Of a DNA stretch of 64,000 bases, positions 43,343 through 55,584 are shown piece by piece. The position numbers were made by a program, and so were the translations under genes. Origin of the DNA: Endomychus coccineus (taxonomy: Eukaryota > Arthropoda > Insecta > Coleoptera > Endomychidae); contig OY294068.1 in the NCBI GenBank assembly GCA_958510875.1, positions 37,428,297 to 37,492,296 on the forward strand. The letters are read 5' to 3'. The notes beneath the pieces were generated by a model. The model did no database searches. It was given only the letters and a program-made list of their open reading frames with translations, and was not told the DNA's origin. Position 1 is the stretch's first letter. Each line of letters starts with the position of its first letter.

Positions 43343-44674
43343 TTGTTTCTATAATATACGTGATGGAAAAAATCTAAAAGTGTTTTGTTGTATTATATCA
43401 ATATGATAAATTATCACAAAGTAATGGTTTCCACCATTGAATTTTCAAAAATTTCACATTCACAGAGAACAATAATTGTTCTTAAGTTATTATGGAGATC
43501 AAATTCTACAACAACTTGTCTGATATTCAAAATATGGAGAAAAACCATACACTGTCAATGAATGCCTAAATAAATAGGGTAGGTACTAAGCGTATTTCAA
43601 TAATTTTCTGTTTAACTTTCATTGTTTTCCAATTTTTTTTATTATTTTGAGGCATTTTCAAATATCTTGTTATTAACTTCTAACGATAATTATTGAGAAA
43701 GTATATGTATCCACTGCAAGTTGTATAATATTCCGGAGCTAGTTCCAAGTTATATTATATCAATATGAGATACTTCCATCTATTTATAGGAATATTTATG
43801 AAATCTTTACGGAAGATAGCGATGATTCGGCTTGTAGTTTTCAACGTGCTGTACTTCAAAGCTATGCTCGGAATGAATACATTATAGAGAATATGAGGAA
43901 TACCTCTTACCATTCGGGAGTCAGCACTTGACAACAAACAAGAGAGTATTTCTATCAAAGTGCACATAACGAATGTCTCGTGCTGAAAAATACAGAGCCC
44001 ATATCTTCATGTACGTTATATAAAACTTTCAAACATGAATGCATTTCAAATGTTGTTCACTCGCAGAATGATATTTAAGATGAGTTTATAGTTGGATTTT
44101 TCACTGAACGGCTTCATCTGGGATAAACGTATTATATAAAATACAGTATTGTGTGGTCTGTACGTTTTTAATAGCCACCTGCGCTATCTAGTCGTAACAT
44201 GAATTCCGGATTATTGCAGACAAAGTGCCTGAATGGGATTTTTTATCACATTGCTGATGGAAAAATTTGGTAAACTATCCTCAGTCGACTGGTCTAAATC
44301 CATTTAGGCTGTATTTCACATGAAATAGTCACTGATATGTATGACTCAACTCTCATATGTCCTCATGTTATAATAGTGATATGATTAATATCGAATAAAC
44401 CTAGTTGATATACGTTGATATTGCAATATTTGGACTCATATTCATTCATAAAAAATGGAGAACTAGTGTTGACGTTGGAAACATGCCATATCGTTATATC
44501 TACAGGATGTCTACACAAAAGGAAACTTCAAATTCTACACCTCATTTGAGTCGATTTGATGTAAATCACTTTATCAATAAATCATTGCCAATGAGTCTAG
44601 AGCTCTTTGTAAATTACATCGGTTTGATCCAAATATCTTCAAAACAACGTATATTTGAGTGATAACATTTATTT
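43343..44674. other. stretch without a recognisable gene
   Basis: Short ORFs (43755-43967 minus, 44405-44662 plus) show no motif I can name. AT-rich, with no paired repeats. Confidence 0.35.
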
Positions 44675-45584
44675 ATAGTCCAGGCTGTGAACCGGGATTT
44701 TGGCTATAATGAAAAAAAAGAAACGTGTGAGTTCGAATCAAAAATTTTGAATTAGCTTCAGGAGGTTCTCAGGATCACTCATATAACTTGAAACCTCTTG
44801 GGAACCCCAACCCCACCCATTGGGGACGAAAATGGCCCGAAATCTCCAAGTCTTGAATTGTATTTTCTACAAAAGAAGGTATTCTGGCATTTCGAGTCAA
44901 CCTAGAGGTTTTTTTTGGGTCGCTGAACACGAATCCGTGATCGGATTTACTCACAATCCATCGTAGGGGTGGTCAAATCGACAAAATTGGCCAATTTCGC
45001 ACCCCTAATATGTTATTCTGCAATTTACGTGTTTTAAGCATTTCGAATGCATCAAGGGGGTTTTTTGGGTCGCTGAATACGATTCCGAAGCCAGATTTAC
45101 ACCGAAGTGATTTTAAAATGCAAAAATAATAAAAAATTCAGAAGCGTTCCAAATAAGACATTTCTGTGATTTTCTCACCCCTACGATGATATTCGAGTAA
45201 ATCTGGCTTCGGAATCGTATTCAGCGACCCGAAAAACCTCCTTGTTGCAAAAATAACATATAAGGGGTGCAAAATTGGCCAATTCAGTTAATTTTACCAC
45301 CCCTACGATGGATTGCAAGTGAATTTGGCTACGAATCCGTGTTCAGCGACCCAAAAAACCTCCTACGTACACTCGAAATGCCAAAATACCTTTTTTTGTA
45401 GAAAATACAATTCAAGACTTGGAGATTTCGGGCAATTTTCGCCTCCAATGGGTGAGGTTGGGGTTCCCGAAAGGTTTTAAGGTGTATGAATGATCCTGAA
45501 AACCTCCTGAAGCTAATGCAGAAAAAAATTTTTGATTCGAACTTACATGTTTTTTTATATTTTCCGTTTCATAGCCTGGGCTAT
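44675..45584. repeat. 910-bp hairpin element
   Basis: The left arm 44675-45100 begins ATAGTCCAGGCTGTGAA. The right arm 45197-45584 ends CATAGCCTGGGCTAT. Paired landmarks include GGGTCGCTGAAYACGATTCC, CACCCCTA/TAGGGGTG and AGACTTGGAGATTTCG. The loop is about 95 bases and there is no real coding sequence. The arms are diverged by many substitutions and small indels, so it is an old insertion. Confidence 0.9.
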
Positions 45585-45778
45585 TAGTGGAATATGCTAA
45601 GTCGTATGTCATGAATATAATTTTTTAGCTGTAGTTAGAACCGGTTCATTCGAGGTGGCTAATGGGCATTTTCATTCATAATGTTTTGATCCGTAATTTT
45701 GCAAATTTGACATAAGATTCAACAAGTTTCGTTCTTTTCTTCATGAATAGTAGGTTATGCTCTCATCAGAAGTCATCG

Positions 45779-46360
45779 CTATGACGCATTGTTTTCTAGA
45801 AAATTCGATTCCAACCATGTGTCAATGCACACGTTTCCAACACATCTATACCAGAAACCAATACGAGTTCTAGCCGAAGTAGAATAAGATATGAAAAAGG
45901 CTGCTAAAAATGAACTCAAAACAGAATCTATAGCTAAATCATTGTTTTGATTGTAAAAATTTTCAAATTGACCATAATTGTACATCCGTCTACCTTGATA
46001 GTTGAATCTGAGGTTTTCCAGAGCACAGGTCTGTATTGCACATACCTCAGCCTGGAGAATGGTTGCGTGGGTATTTATAGGGGAACTGGAATCTCCCTCC
46101 TGGGTGTACACGAGTAGACTTCATCATCAGATAATGGCTTCCATTATTCGGTGAGAAACATCCAACATGAAATGTAGAGGGTGACTTCAACAATACTACG
46201 ATCGGAAGTATCAGTGAAGTATTCGAAGAGGAAATATTCACTAGTCTGCATCGAAGACATGTTGGGAATAGGAACCTACAATTCGAGAAGAAACAACACG
46301 ATGGCTCTGTGGAAAGAGTATTTGGTGATGGAGAACTCAAGAAAGTATCCAAACTAGGAT
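45779..46360 (-). pseudogene. RNase H remnant of a non-LTR retrotransposon
   Basis: The 45779-46111 frame includes THATILQAEVCAIQTCALEN followed by LRFNYQG. This matches the central block of retrotransposon RNase H domains (the F-Q-A-E-V-x-A-I helix with its catalytic glutamate). An upstream shifted frame reads STRVHPGGRF near the expected YTDGS block. Downstream sequence is decayed. The rest of the polymerase was not found on this strand, so it is a small relic. Confidence 0.5.
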
Positions 46361-46429
46361 GTCACGTGATTGTGTATGTCTACAACATGCATACTCTTGA
46401 ATACTCTGATGAACCCTAATACAATCACG

Positions 46430-46800
46430 CCTAACTGATCTGAAAAAATCGTGTAGTAACAAAGTATTGGCGAAGTATCAAACTAGGGAGTAGGAATCAG
46501 CATGCACCAGAGGTCTGACTTTATGTGGTCAATTGATTAAGCCAAATACCCAGGAGTCATCTTAGATCTTAGCAATTTTCTTATAATTTACGAAGTCTTG
46601 TCAAACAATGTCTGTATACGACTGAAACCAAAAAATATACCGCTCAAGTATCCACTTTCGAATCAGATATTGAACATTGATGAGGTAATAGGAAAAGATT
46701 GTCAGACCTCATTAGAAATATTGCTATTTGCACCCTACCTAAAATATACTTCCAACATTCTAAAGATGAATCTAGGAATTTGCAAAGGTTTCAATTGATT
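46430..46800 (+). pseudogene. possible non-LTR RT thumb remnant
   Basis: AKYPGVILDLSNFL (about 46538) resembles the K-Y-L-G-V-I-L-D thumb motif of R1/Jockey-type polymerases, and the open frame continues to 46798 without further recognisable blocks. Short and diverged; this could be chance, but the motif is specific. Confidence 0.4.
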
Positions 46801-46954
46801 GAATTGGTGTGAATCTGACTCAATGATTGAATGTTTGTTCTATGATTCACAGCCTTTGAGTCACGTTCTATGTGAATCATCTCAAGAATAGATCTCCTAT
46901 AATAGTGAAAATATTAACATTTTTGTAATCGAAATGATTTTTCCCTTATATTAT

Positions 46955-47510
46955 ACTTATGGCCATACATTCTTTTTGTGAACATTGTTCAGAAATCCCT
47001 GTATAAGTTTCATCGCAATCTGAACAATTGAATTTGTATACTGTGCGGGTTTGTTCGACTTCAGGTATTCTTCTTTTTCTCTGAAGTCTCCGGAATGTAT
47101 GGCGATGTTAAAATAAAAAGCTTATGTTATTCATATATACGTTCCATTATAGATTTTCTCTATTCTTTCCCTAATGATGGGATTGAAAAATGTTTCAGGG
47201 TAGCCATTTATTTCTAGTGTATTACGATCAATTTTAAAATTTTAGGGAAGGTCGTCTGGGTGGGACAATTCAACAACGATATATGTAAGGCTGTGTATAA
47301 CACTCATTTATAACTTGTTGGTGCAACGGAATTGAAGTGAAGATAACGTTGAGACCAAACTTCTTCAGTAAGCCACGAAATTTTTATTTTTCCATTTGAA
47401 TCATGCCTAATGTTCATATCTAGGAAATTTATGTTCTTGTTTATTCTTATTTCACAAGTAAATTGAAGTTTACAGAGAAAATTTTTGAATTCATCAATCA
47501 CTTACTGAAT
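46955..47510 (-). pseudogene. Penelope-like element remnant (RT end plus GIY-YIG)
   Basis: Minus-strand frames give NKNINFLDMNIRHDSNGKIK and RYLHFNSVAPTSYK (47304-47501). A shifted frame then gives VIHSLTYIVVELSH and an INGYPETFF-type thumb (about 47190). After a gap, YKFNCSDCDETYTG (about 47015) is the GIY-YIG endonuclease start, here with Y-T-G in place of the usual Y-I-G. The order and spacing are those of Penelope-like retroelements. Frameshifts separate all blocks. Confidence 0.82.
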
Positions 47511-48560
47511 TTTATCATTGGAAAATAATAATAAGCATATGTGTTAGTGTGACCTATATCCAGAGAATTTATATATAATACATACCTGGTTCAAGAATCA
47601 TTATTAATTGATGACGGATATGTTTGCCAATCTGTCATCAAGAACTGTGATATTATGGTATTATGATCATTACGTTATTGTTGAAGAAGAGTAATTTTCT
47701 GCTCTTTATTCAGTCAAATCTACAAACATCCTTTATCTTGGAATAAAATACAGTAAAAATGAAGAGTAGAGAAAAATATACACATTGATTATATTATTCA
47801 ATATGCCTAATTTGGTTGGGTGAACATAGATCAGTGATTCTGACATTATAAAACTCTGCATACTTTTGTTCCTTATTTCATGTAATCAAAATTATTACCG
47901 TCAAGAAAAATTATTCTCCCTCCTACTTTCTTAGCATATTATTTACATACAAATTCCAATCATTTGATGTTTCACCAGAACTTTCCAACTTGTAAAGGTG
48001 TTTTACGCAAATATGATCTGTAATGCATGAGCAGTAGGAATGAAAACCGAGACATTCATCATATTTCTTTCAAAAGTACCCAACCTGAGGGATATTAAGA
48101 TTCTATAGAAATATTTCGCTTTCATCAATACTGTAACGGGGGAAATGCACGTCATTACGTAGTTTGTAGCGCTCACAGATGACAATGAAACAAGTGAATT
48201 ATTAATCCTTCCTCTGATATTGTCACGACTTTGATTCCAATTACTTTCAATTATCACCAGTAATACAGGAAGTGTTATGAGTTATTATCGTGATAAGAGG
48301 TCATTGCCATTTTGAGAAACCAATTAAGTTGCCTTGGAAATCACAAGAGCGCTAAGCGCTAGTGTGAATTCCCATAAGCAACATAATTTGTCTCGAAAAA
48401 GAGCAATAAATTTCAGATAATCACTGGATACACGTGTTGTATTTCATGAGATTAATCAACGAGAGTAGAAACGTCTCATATTCTTCGTAAATTATATTAA
48501 CCAAATCTGTTATTTATAACGGGATTCATTTTTACTTCATTTGACAGTGACTTTCCCAAT
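47511..48560. other. stretch without a recognisable gene
   Basis: An 84-aa minus-strand ORF (48003-48257) has no motif I can name. Otherwise AT-rich and featureless. Confidence 0.35.
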
Positions 48561-48984
48561 ATTCTGTGATCAGTAATCGTGAATACACTGATTTACTGGA
48601 AGAGGAAACACAAAATCGAGAACACGTTATTTTCCGATTATCAACACAAACATATCGAGCAATCAAACCTGCATTTGCCGTCGAGTTGAATAATTTTCCT
48701 AATTCATTAAGAATAAGAAATATACCCCTCTATCCAATAAAATTACTTTCAAAGTACTGAGGACCATTCGACTACCAAGTAGCCATAATCAGAGTAAACT
48801 GAATATTGAGTCAAAATGTGCCTGTTTAAATACTATTTGAGGATAATAATGCAAACAAGGGATTATCCTCAGCTCGAGATGAATCGAAAATTGATAAATT
48901 AATTTTTCGTTTATATCTCCATTCATTACAAATTACCTTAAAAGTGACTTTTTGGGAAACGGCTAACGAACCATCATTTTTCTG

Positions 48985-49320
48985 TATATGGGCAAAATCC
49001 TTTTAATACCGTGTTATAATGTTTTCAGCAAATTTATAGAACAAGATGTACGAACAAGTAAAAAATCGTTTAGGCCACACTTTAATATATTTTCGGACTT
49101 CGACAAATTCGGAATTTACAAAATCAATTGTCGTGTTCAAAAATGCTATATGGGTCGACCTAGAAGGAACATTTCAACTTGTTCTAAGGAACATTTCGTC
49201 CTTATGAAGAAAAACAATGGTGCAAAATCAGGGGTAGCCGAAATATTTATATCCAGGTCACACCAATTCTCAAGGAAGCTTATCACATTTATAAGCCATT
49301 GCTTTTAACAAATTCGATGG
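48985..49320 (+). pseudogene. Penelope-like GIY-YIG endonuclease, tandem segment 1
   Basis: The open frame 48988-49308 contains FSKFIEQDVRTSKKSFRPHF, then DKFGIYKINCRVQKCYMGRP (the GIY and YxG blocks), then KEHFVLMKKNNGAKSGVAE. This is the GIY-YIG nicking endonuclease that Penelope-like elements carry after the polymerase. The conserved G-x-R region is R-P-R-R-N here. It is open for 106 residues but lacks a complete polymerase upstream; 48566-48760 may be further decayed coding sequence of the same element. Confidence 0.82.
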
Positions 49321-49339
49321 AATAAACAAACTTTCACTT

Positions 49340-50165
49340 TCGGTTGCTTGCTGTTCACTTTGGTGTGACGTCATATATGTCACGTGAACCGGTGCCATGA
49401 AGCAAATTGAGTTATGGCTCGTTCTTTCGTATCTAATATTTTATTTTCACTTGAAATACTACAGATTTCCGGTAAATATCATTGAAGTGTGCATTGGATG
49501 TTATAAGAAATGATATAAAACAATTTCCCAATAATAGTCAAATAGCTTATGTCAAGAAAACATACTCAAATATATGAGTATACTCCGGCGGATTGAGTTA
49601 CACCAATTAATTATAAGATAGTTCCATTCAGTAGCCTTGTTCATAGATTGTCGAAGGTGCCTTTGATTCAGAAAAATGATCCCAACCAAGTTGTGGAATT
49701 GTTGCGACAAACCTTTGAACAATAATCTAATTTCTAGGCAAAAAAGGAAATTGGAACGCAGCCAACTAACCAAATTGGAACCACTACCTTCAAATTGTTC
49801 AATAAAATTGAAAAGTTTCACTTATCATTCTTCAGTAATTAATACTTCTTAGATTCACAATGCAACCAGTTCATTGACATAAGAACAAACTGAAAAACTG
49901 TTTAAAAAACACCTTTGATGAAATTTCCGACAAATCTGGGATTTACAGAATCGATTGTGAGTCATGTTCAGAATGCTATGTGGGTCAAACTAAAACGAAC
50001 ATTCTAACTCGGTATAGAGAGCTTTTTGCCCATATAAAGAAAATAATGGTGAAAAATCAGCGTCAGTCGAACATATTTTGAATATAGGTCACACCATTTC
50101 TCAAGAAAGTTTATCACTTTCAAAAGACATTACGAACAAATATCTAGGTAATTTAGAAGGGATGG
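49340..50165 (+). pseudogene. Penelope-like tandem segment 2 (RT thumb plus GIY-YIG)
   Basis: After a shared leader (AGCAAATTGAGTTATG at 49401) come thumb-like sequence (SVALFIDCRRCL-type frame, about 49625) and then DKSGIYRIDCESCSECYVGQ (about 49935), with LTRYRELFAHIKK and a HTISQES-type end. Multiple frameshifts. The unit repeats at 50184 with a 783-base offset. Confidence 0.8.
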
Positions 50166-51011
50166 AGTGACTCAGTGCCACAAAGCAAATTGAGTTATGC
50201 CGCGTTCTTCTCATATATAATTTTTAACATTTATTTTACTGGAAATACTACAGATTTGAGGAGAATATCAATGTAGTGTGCATTTGTGATAAGAAATGAT
50301 ATAAAACAATTTCCTAATAATAGTCAAATAGCCGATAAATAGTTATACTCCGGTGGATTGAGCTACAACAATTAATTATAAAATAGCTCCATTCAATAGC
50401 CTTGTTCATAGATTACTGAACGTGCCTTTGAGCCAGAAAAATGGTAACAACGAAGTTGTGAAACTTCAGCATATAGCGTTGTGGTATGGTATTACGACAA
50501 ATCATGATTAATATTCTAGTTCATAAGCAAAAAAGGAAATCAGTCAACTAAATTAGGGCCACAACCTTCAAATTGTTTGACAAAATTCAAAATTTTTCAC
50601 TTTCACTTATCCTTCAATGAATTCCATACTTTCGAAAGTTGCAATACAACCAGATCATAGATGTGAGGTTAAGCTGGGAAACCGTTCAGACAAAATCGAT
50701 AATGAGTCGTGGACAAAACGCTATGTGGGTCAAACTAGAAGGAACATTTTAAGAAGGTATAAAAAACAGTTTGCCCATATAAAGGAACATAATAGTGAAA
50801 TATGAACGTTAAACAAACATATAGAATCTTAAATATAGTTCACTCCATTTTTCAAGGAAGTTTATCACTTTTAAAACATAGGACGAACAAATATCTAGGT
50901 AATTTGGAAGGAATGGAAATTTATAAACGAAAGAGCAATTTATTAAATTCGGATTTATCTCCAGCTAAGAGTAACCCTTTGTTTGCATTATTATACCCAA
51001 ATTGTATTTAA
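50166..51011 (+). pseudogene. Penelope-like tandem segment 3
   Basis: Begins with the same leader (AGCAAATTGAGTTATG near 50184), then a thumb region (NSLVHRLLNVPLSQKNGNNE-type frame, about 50395), then the endonuclease RYVGQTRRNILRRYKKQFAH (about 50720) and a tail NKYLGNLEGMEIYKRKSNLL (to 51011). The GIY start is damaged (KIDNESWTK). The tail ends exactly where the 51013 hairpin element begins, so the hairpin was probably inserted at, or just past, the 3' end. Confidence 0.8.
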
Positions 51012-51012
51012 A

Positions 51013-51940
51013 TATACGGGTGTCCCAGGTTTTAGTCGGAGAACTTCAACAGTTGATAGAAAATTTGATTTTGAGAAAAAAATTCCTAATAACATTTATG
51101 CACAGACGCTTAGTTTTTGAGATACAGGGTGCTGAAATTGATAAAACAATTTCGTTTTTTGCGAATATCTTCAGAACCGTTCATCGTACAGGAAACAGCT
51201 TTTGCAAGCATTCTCTACTCACAGCAAGCTATGTTTTGTATGATGAAAATGTTTTTTTTAGTCATAATTGGTGAAGATTTAGAAGAGGTAGTTGGTGTTT
51301 TTCTCCTCTACTTCTACGCCACTGGAGAAAGTAAGGTTTTGAGACAACCATTTGAACCGCCAATGCTTTCTACACAAAAAATGTATTCCTGGTCATAAGC
51401 TCTAAAGTAGACCGTTTTCCAGAAAAATCTACTTTTATGTTGAAAAACATGGTCAATTCTTACTAATTAAACGAAGTTCATTCAAACGTTAGAACAAGTA
51501 ACAAAACCAGAAAATTTGCCATGTTTTTCAACATAAAAATTGATTTTTCTGAAAAACGGTCAACTTCAGAGCTTATGACTAGTACCTTCTTTGTGTAAAA
51601 AACATTGGCGGTTCAAAACCGTACTTTTTACAGTGGCGTAGAAGTAGGGGAGAAAAACACCAACTACCCCTTCAAAATCTTCACAAATTATAGCTAAAAG
51701 AGAAATTTTTATCACACAGAACATAGCTTACTATGAGTATAAAATGCTTGCGAAAGCTGTTTTCTGTACGATAAACCGAGATATTCGCAAAAAACGAAAT
51801 TTTTTTATCAATTTCAACACCCTCCCTGTATCTCAAAAACTAAGCGTCTGTGCATATATGTTATCGGGAATTTTTTTCTCAAAATCAAATTTTCTATCGA
51901 CTGTTGAAGTTCTCCGACTAAAACCTGGGACACCCGTATA
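51013..51940. repeat. 928-bp hairpin element, most complete copy of its family
   Basis: The left end TATACGGGTGTCCCAGG is exactly inverted at the right (CCTGGGACACCCGTATA), and the arms of about 450 bases pair nearly throughout, for example CTTCTACGCCACTG and CATAGCTTACTATGAGTA. The outer ends begin with GGGTGTCCCA, compared with GGGTGTTTCA in the 8.7-kb copy. ORFs inside (51002-51274, 51117-51398, 51744-51956) come from the arms and are not genes. Confidence 0.93.
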
Positions 51941-52144
51941 TGCCTGCATATTTTGATTCATAATTTAATTTATTATGATGATGACTACTTGATAGCCAGA
52001 AGGTTCTCAGTATTTTAAGAGTATTTTCAGTTGTTAAAGGTTCGATATTTCTCATTAATTGTGTTATAGTGTTTCCACATTGCTTACTCTTTTATAGTTT
52101 AATCCTAATTCATGTTTAACGTGAGGAAACAATCCGAACCAATT

Positions 52145-52975
52145 GATGTAGTAATGGGAACATTGACATATTAGTTACCTTTGACGATAGGTTCCTGGAG
52201 AATGTCCTTTAGTCGTTGCCCTTCGAGAGGTGTTTTATCATTCATTATTCTCCACCAAGTTAATATAATATTAATGAACTGGGCTGTAGATTCAGAATGC
52301 TCAATATTTGAACAAAATTGAAGTAGAGCTTGTTTAACATATCCATTGAATATCATAGGCGTTGATTGAACATTTTGACGTTCCAAATCTGTAGTGTGCT
52401 TCCAAGTTCAAAGAATATCCAAATTTTAACAATTTATATTGTATGAAATAAGACAATGTTCTGTCTCTCAAGTCGAAGTTGAGATACTGCATAATTTGAT
52501 TACGTTTTGAATTCAGCCAATTATTTCTTATACGTTTGAGAATGTGGACAGAATCCAATAGATAAAATAATGGTCTCGAATTATCAACTGGATGAGGATA
52601 CACGATACATATCTTGCTATGTTTGGAAAAATTGTTTATGGCTTTGTTGTTGAGTCCATTAATGTCATTTATAATACAGAATGTTTTGTATCCAATATGT
52701 TCTCATTTCGAGATAATTGACCTCATGAACATCAACAATAATTCGTGATTCATTTTTGATACATGACAAATATGGACAATCTCTGTGAATTCTGAAATGA
52801 CACTAATAATTATTATGAACGCAAATGCTGTTGTTGCAAGTGACATGGTTTTGCAAGCGGTACCAATAATATTTCCTGCTTTATAATTCAAAAATAACTT
52901 GATACGGTGACATAATGTTATTTCCATTTTTATTTGAATATTCACATTGATTCTGGAAAGTTTGTCTTCCTCCAA
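52145..52975 (-). pseudogene. P-element-like transposase remnant
   Basis: On the minus strand, blocks read YKAGNIIGTACKTMSLATTA (about 52880), EFTEIVHICHVSKMNHELLL (about 52790), an INDINGLNNKAINNF segment (about 52650), then YPHPVDNSRPLFYLLDSVHI and LKRIRNNWLNSK (about 52600-52510). The block ERQNVQSTPMIFNGYVKQAL and a FINIILTWWRIMNDKTPLEG segment (to about 52200) close the series. This is the conserved order of THAP-type P-element transposases (central RNase H-like region with the D-x-V-H-x-L-K-x-x-R-N-N motif). The N-terminal THAP finger is not seen. Frameshifts near 52700 and 52400. Confidence 0.82.
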
Positions 52976-52979
52976 TTAC

Positions 52980-53550
52980 CGGATCGCTCAAGATAAAATA
53001 AGAAACTGTATTCATAGTTTTTGCTTACAGCAAAATTAATACATTGAATTTTTTGAGAACTCATATGCGTGTGGACTAGTTGTATTTGAAATTGAGTATA
53101 AAATCATAGAAATGTATACCTTTTCTTGCAAGTCGTCTGCAGTGTAATCTATCATGAAGAAAGGACGTCAGAGTTCATTCTAACTCGAAAATAAGCTAGG
53201 TTTAGGAGTGGTTTTGTTGAAAATGATCACCTCCAAGTAATTAAAACTGTTATTGGAAACCAGTTCAATAGAATAGACCACATGTATCGATATTTTTTGA
53301 TTTTAAGAAAGTTTCGTAGTGTAGAGCTGCCAGCTATACTATCAGGATTAGAACAAAGCAAAATAAACTACACATACTCACTCTAAATTTGTGAAATATA
53401 CGTACGACAATGTAACAGGAAATTAAACTCAAAGAATCGTCAGATAAAATATTGATAGGACACAAGGAGTTAGAAAGGGGACACAATTTCATCCTTACTT
53501 CGAAAGAATAAAATTGAAGACTAATCCGGCAAATTTTATGGAAACTTATG
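52980..53550. other. stretch without a recognisable gene
   Basis: AT-rich, no ORF with a motif. Confidence 0.35.
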
Positions 53551-53554
53551 AATA

Positions 53555-53985
53555 GTGGAAATGTTTGGAGCTTGGCTCACAAACATAAGCTCAAGCTCTT
53601 GGATTCTATTCAGAAGATAGCTTTTCGTCTTTGGTCACACATACGAATTCGTTGACCGCTCCAGAACATCGTAGAGATATTTCCAAGATCGGTGTTCATC
53701 AGAAATTTTGACTGTTGCTCCAGATAGGCCGACTAGACGAACTCAAGCTAATCATCCCTTCATTGTCAAGCTCGAGACCTGTCGAACTTTTTCCTACCAG
53801 ACTCCACTTCTCTATCAAACGGCGGAGATATGGAACGCTTTGCCTAGTGAGGTCTTCCTTCATGTGTATAACCTCCAAATCTTCAGGGAAAATTCGAACG
53901 CTTATCTCCTCTCTCAACATTTCACCACTGGCTCACACGATGTTCCTCGAACCTCATAGGTTTCCCTCTCGTGTAGTCAAGGTAC
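53555..53985 (+). pseudogene. CR1-like non-LTR 3' end, clearest copy
   Basis: The sequence reads LAHKHKLKLLDSIQKIAFRL (about 53570), then RRTQANHPFIVKLETCRTFS, then AEIWNALPSEVFLHVYNLQI (about 53855) and a stop at 53957-53959. This is the C-terminal tail of a CR1/L2-like polymerase: the D-x-I-Q-x-x-A motif, the S-H-P-F-x-V block and the W-N-x-L-P-x-x-V-F motif. After the stop comes a short 3' segment, GGTTTCCCTCTCGTGTAGTC, shared by all copies. Four other copies lie at 9.9-10.85, 20.5-20.97, 39.3-40.9 (5' part) and 56.8-57.2 kb. Confidence 0.82.
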
Positions 53986-54009
53986 AGGAAAAAATGGTTC
54001 TCAAGCTGT

Positions 54010-55580
54010 GCAAAAACAACCAACTGATAAATATATCGCCATATAAACTTAGGATGGGCAGCATTTGGTAAACTAAGATGAACTTTTGAAGGTAGATTAA
54101 CTGATGTGTCTGAACGAAGAAGGCTATGAACAATGTATTCCCCCAGTAACCACGTAACCGTGATCCTCCACTTTTGACTCAAGAAGCGGTTCCCACTCAA
54201 CAGTTTTCAGGCAAGATGAACAAGCTGCACAAGATGTATATTGTTGTTTGATCTGTTTGTTTTCAACAATTGCTGGAATTCATTCTATGGAGATGGTGGT
54301 TGAACGGTCTATCCCGTTGTATCTGTTCCTGAGTTTGGCATTACCGAGCCCCAGCCTTGTCTAACGTGCGGTTGGTGAATATTATGTAAGCAATCCTCAC
54401 TTTGATGTTATCTTCATGCTGGCCAACGCAGCTAGAGCTCCTCAGAGGTTCTTGTATAATGTTGGTACGGTTTTGCGTTCCACCTTTGAGCGCACTATCG
54501 CCAGTATTTCAACTGGGAAGATTATTTCGTGCATGTCCAAAATTCAATACCATTGTCTATGGTTTCTGATTCCATCGATTGATAAGATTACACTGTTGCT
54601 TGGTAGGGTTGATTGGTTGTTGTTATAGAGCCAATCTTCTTCGAGGCTCATGCTTATACGATATTTCTTATAGAAGTTGTATCGTGGTGACATTCTATTC
54701 GTCTCCATTAAATAGACAGGTTGTATCTTCCATCAATTGGCAATAAGGAGTGCGTACCTTTCACTTTTCACAGTTCTATTGATATAGGCTTAAATGCTGC
54801 ACATGTTGCTGTTTCTTGAAGATGGAATGGCTCCATCCTCATTGGAATCTCGAAAGCAGCAGGTTAATAGAAAATAACAGAATTGATTGATATCAGATAC
54901 GAGCAAGTTGAGTTTTTTTCTCTTCTCTTGATTCATATTCCAAGTATTTGCAACTGGTGTCACAATACAGGTGGATATCGGACGGAAGACTGTAAGGATG
55001 AAACTACAGAGAGGCACTTGAAGCGTTAGTGTAGGGCGAATGAAAATGAACAGAGGAATAGCACGAAACTTTTATTATGTATCCTTAGGCACACTGGATT
55101 ATAATTTCAACGAACGCACATCCTGAAAACATATGGTTAGAAACATATTTACGCAGAGCCACGCCCGGATATTTTGAAATATTTGAGAATAGCTTTCCTT
55201 GTACAATAAGAAATCTGTATATATTTTATATAAGTCAGAAACACAATTTGAGGTGTTACTGACCTCATCTGCATTACGTTCACGAGAATGCCTATGGAAT
55301 GCATGTGTGGTGATGAATTGATCTGTGAGAATATCACTATAAATTTGTATTGGTGATTAATTTGTTGACAGTTACTTCATGAAACATTTGTTGATCCGAT
55401 TCATCATGAGATCAAGACTTGTATCGATTTCTTTTGTGAAACACGGATCCTCTCCATTCATCTTTCCATATCACACGATTTTTCTCTATACTATGTAAGT
55501 CAGATGTTATCGGAACGACGTTTGTGTCATTTTTTTTATAGATTCACATGTTCCAATCGGTCAGTTCATAGGTAATACTG
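54010..55580. other. stretch without a recognisable gene
   Basis: Several short ORFs (54416-54628 and others) lack motifs. The segment 54300-54700 is slightly less AT-rich than its surroundings. No repeat recognised. Confidence 0.35.
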
Positions 55581-55584
55581 TATT

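Noticed and set aside
51002..51398. ORFs of 90 and 93 aa
   Set aside because: Produced by the left arm of the 51-kb hairpin element; overlapping frames and no conserved reading in related copies.
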